Below, one piece after another: positions 62,351 through 64,000 of a stretch of DNA of 64,000 nucleotides (its first letter is position 1; the number at the start of each line of letters is the position of its first letter). The stretch is from contig CM043961.1 of NCBI GenBank assembly GCA_014529385.2, positions 11,073,478 through 11,137,477 on the forward strand, written 5' to 3'. The position numbers were made by a program, and so were the translations under genes. The stretch is from Adiantum capillus-veneris. Taxonomy: Eukaryota; Streptophyta; Polypodiopsida; Polypodiales; Pteridaceae. The notes under the pieces were generated by a model. It worked only from the letters and a program-made list of their open reading frames with translations, was not told where the DNA came from and made no database searches.

Positions 62351-63565
62351 TCATTAAGATACCACAAAATGAGATGCATTAGTTTCTTTGAAAGATAACT
62401 TAAGAGATAAGTAAAAGTAAAAGGTATTCACCTTTTTTTCTTTGAACTCAAAGAGTATCTCCTTTGATTCCCTTTTGAGTTAGAGACTTAGAGTGACTTC
62501 CTTCCCTTTTCCAAAGGGGATCTCCCAAGATGCTTTCTAATGAATCCAAAAAGAACGTTTTGGCCACTTTATCACCCTCTTTGAACATATGGTCGCCTAC
62601 TTGGAGACATGGTGAGCTACTAAATTGAAATTTGTTTGATATGCAAGTTCTTACAATCAAAACCTCCCATGCTTACCATTGACTATAGTACCGCCATGTA
62701 TAAACTTCCTTTTCTTTTAACGTATTTTAATAATATACTAGAAGGTATACCTACTGGATTCAAAATAAATATATTCACTATTTACATAGTGAAAGGACAC
62801 TCTATGAGAAGAAAACACAAAAGGGAAATTAAGCAAAGAAGAACACAAATATAATAATATGCACTCTACCATCTATATTGTATATAATGCACCTTAAATT
62901 TTTCAAGGAAGGAAAGGCATCCACATGTCACACTCTGGCTTATTTCAAAAAGAAACATTTAGATGGTACTGATGGTATGGTGGATGCTCTGGCTCGGCTT
63001 GTGAGCAAAGCTAGTGTTGTTATTTTTTGGCTTGTCTAATATAATCACCCACATATGTGAGTTTTGAAAAAAAAAAACATTTGGTTTGAAAAAAAAAGTG
63101 AAGGGCAGATAAGTAGTAAGTACTATGATGGTAGAAAATGAAAAGACTCACTTTTGAGTTCTGAGTTTTGGCAAGATGTCAAAAAACTCACTACTGTGTC
63201 TATATTTATATTATTTATAGTCCTTGGCAAGGCCATGGAGTGAAACAGTGAGTGGTCAATTTCACAAACATACAAAATTCCCTTTAGGGTAGACTCAAAG
63301 AGGAAAATTATCAGAATAATTGGTAATTTTTTGTTATTGAGCTCTATTTTTATGAATTTTCCAAGCAGATTTTTTCCTTCTCTCCCTCCCTTCAAGTGAT
63401 TGTTTTGAATTTTCAATTTTCTCAAGGCTAAGCTAAGGCACATTTTTCCCAAACATTGACTCCAGCCTTCAAATTTGAAGGGTGACTACTTTTGTTTATG
63501 TAAAGGTGGCTCTACTTTGCATTTTGAAGGCCAGAAAGAACACCAAGTACTATATGGCACGGACG
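62351..63565. other. Noncoding stretch, nothing recognised
   Basis: A+T-rich DNA with short open frames only. One shred on the plus strand near 62960-63035 (HLDGTDGMVDALARLVSKAS) resembles the end of an RNase H domain but is too short to assign. Confidence 0.4.
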
Positions 63566-63907
63566 TGCTCAAATGGGATCAAGGGTGGAGGTGTCGGATC
63601 ATGATATGCATACATTGTAGACCATGCAATCGGCACCCGAATTTACAAATCAGTCCGCACATCAATGTAACGCATTGGAGTACCATGATCTTCAGTGAAA
63701 GCATGTGGCCGTGTTGGGTTAGAGTCCATGCCTTGGTCATGGGTTTGATGTGCAAGGTACGAGACAATCTTGACCGGCTCAAATTTACTTTCTGGCCCGA
63801 AGTTACTTTTTTGTCATGAATTTACTCAACAATCCAAATCAGACGGTCCGAATGACCCCCACCATCGATCCCATTTGAATGTGCACGTGCTAAATAGTGC
63901 GGAGGAT
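63566..63907. repeat. AATTTAC-rich dispersed repeat, copy 2
   Basis: It starts GTGCTCAAATGGGATCAAGG and ends GTGCTAAATAGTGCGGAGGA, as in 43016-43400, with CGAATTTAC, CAAATTTAC and TGAATTTAC in between. Spacer text differs. The remaining bases to 64000 show no feature. Confidence 0.6.
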
Positions 63908-64000
63908 AAAGAAATCCCTTCTCCTTTCTATACAAATGTACACCTAGCCTTGAAATTTATACATGAGGTTCAAAAAATGTAGAACTTGCGAAGATTTCAT

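Noticed and set aside
62960-63035. An RNase H fragment of another retroelement
   Set aside because: The match is about 20 residues without neighbours of the same kind.

Overview
The window is plant nuclear DNA, from a species with a large, retroelement-rich genome. The evidence is plant-type Ty1/copia and Ty3/gypsy retroelements (including chromodomain and dual-RNase-H types), primer sites of the TGGTATCAGAGC and TGGCRCCGTTRCCGGGGA kind, short GT-AG introns, and a decayed PLS-class pentatricopeptide (PPR) sequence. The PPR repeat style makes me think of a fern or another non-seed vascular plant, but that is only an impression. I see no rRNA, tRNA, CRISPR array or ordinary intact host gene.

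Almost everything is a stack of nested elements, which I name R0-R4, C1 and D1. R0 is a minus-strand chromovirus. Its 3' part lies at 6.69-7.51 kb, its 5' part at 38.75-42.76 kb, and LTR pieces at 1-294 and 5444-6262. C1, a complete but dead Ty1/copia element (295-5438, minus, 5-bp duplication GTTGG), sits in the R0 LTR. R1, a plus-strand gypsy element with gag and protease but no RT or integrase (7512-38743, duplication ATAGG), split the R0 integrase. R2, a minus-strand Tat-like gypsy element with 2.7-kb LTRs (10004-29662, duplication CTAC), is inserted in the R1 gag. A solo R2-type LTR (35868-38579, duplication GCGG) sits in the R1 3' LTR. D1, a DNA transposon of about 9.4 kb (17392-26827), is inserted between the R2 primer site and R2 gag.

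D1 is the notable part. It has 27-bp inverted repeats (25 of 27 matching), a candidate 8-bp duplication (AACCTACA) and four intron-containing genes in two convergent pairs. Gene A (+) and gene C (+) encode proteins I do not recognise. Gene B (-) is a histone H3-like protein, with an ARTKETARK tail and a histone fold, running in the same frame into a Ulp1/C48 SUMO-protease-like domain. Gene D (-) is a coiled-coil, transposase-like protein in five exons. Genes B and C diverge from a shared 0.8-kb promoter region that carries a 211-bp tandem repeat and three CACGTG boxes. Each of B and D has one in-frame TGA where CGA would be expected, so this copy is a recent fossil.

From 42.2 to 49.8 kb, R0 meets R4, a related plus-strand chromovirus, head to head. 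Between them lie long (CT)n/(GA)n tracts and a repeat rich in the motif AATTTAC. At 49830-60602 lies R3, a minus-strand relative of R1 that keeps pol and appears to carry a second retropepsin-like domain after its integrase. R3 breaks off inside gag against a three-unit PPR pseudogene (60603-62350). The last 1.6 kb is noncoding apart from a second copy of the AATTTAC repeat. All retroelement reading frames are interrupted.
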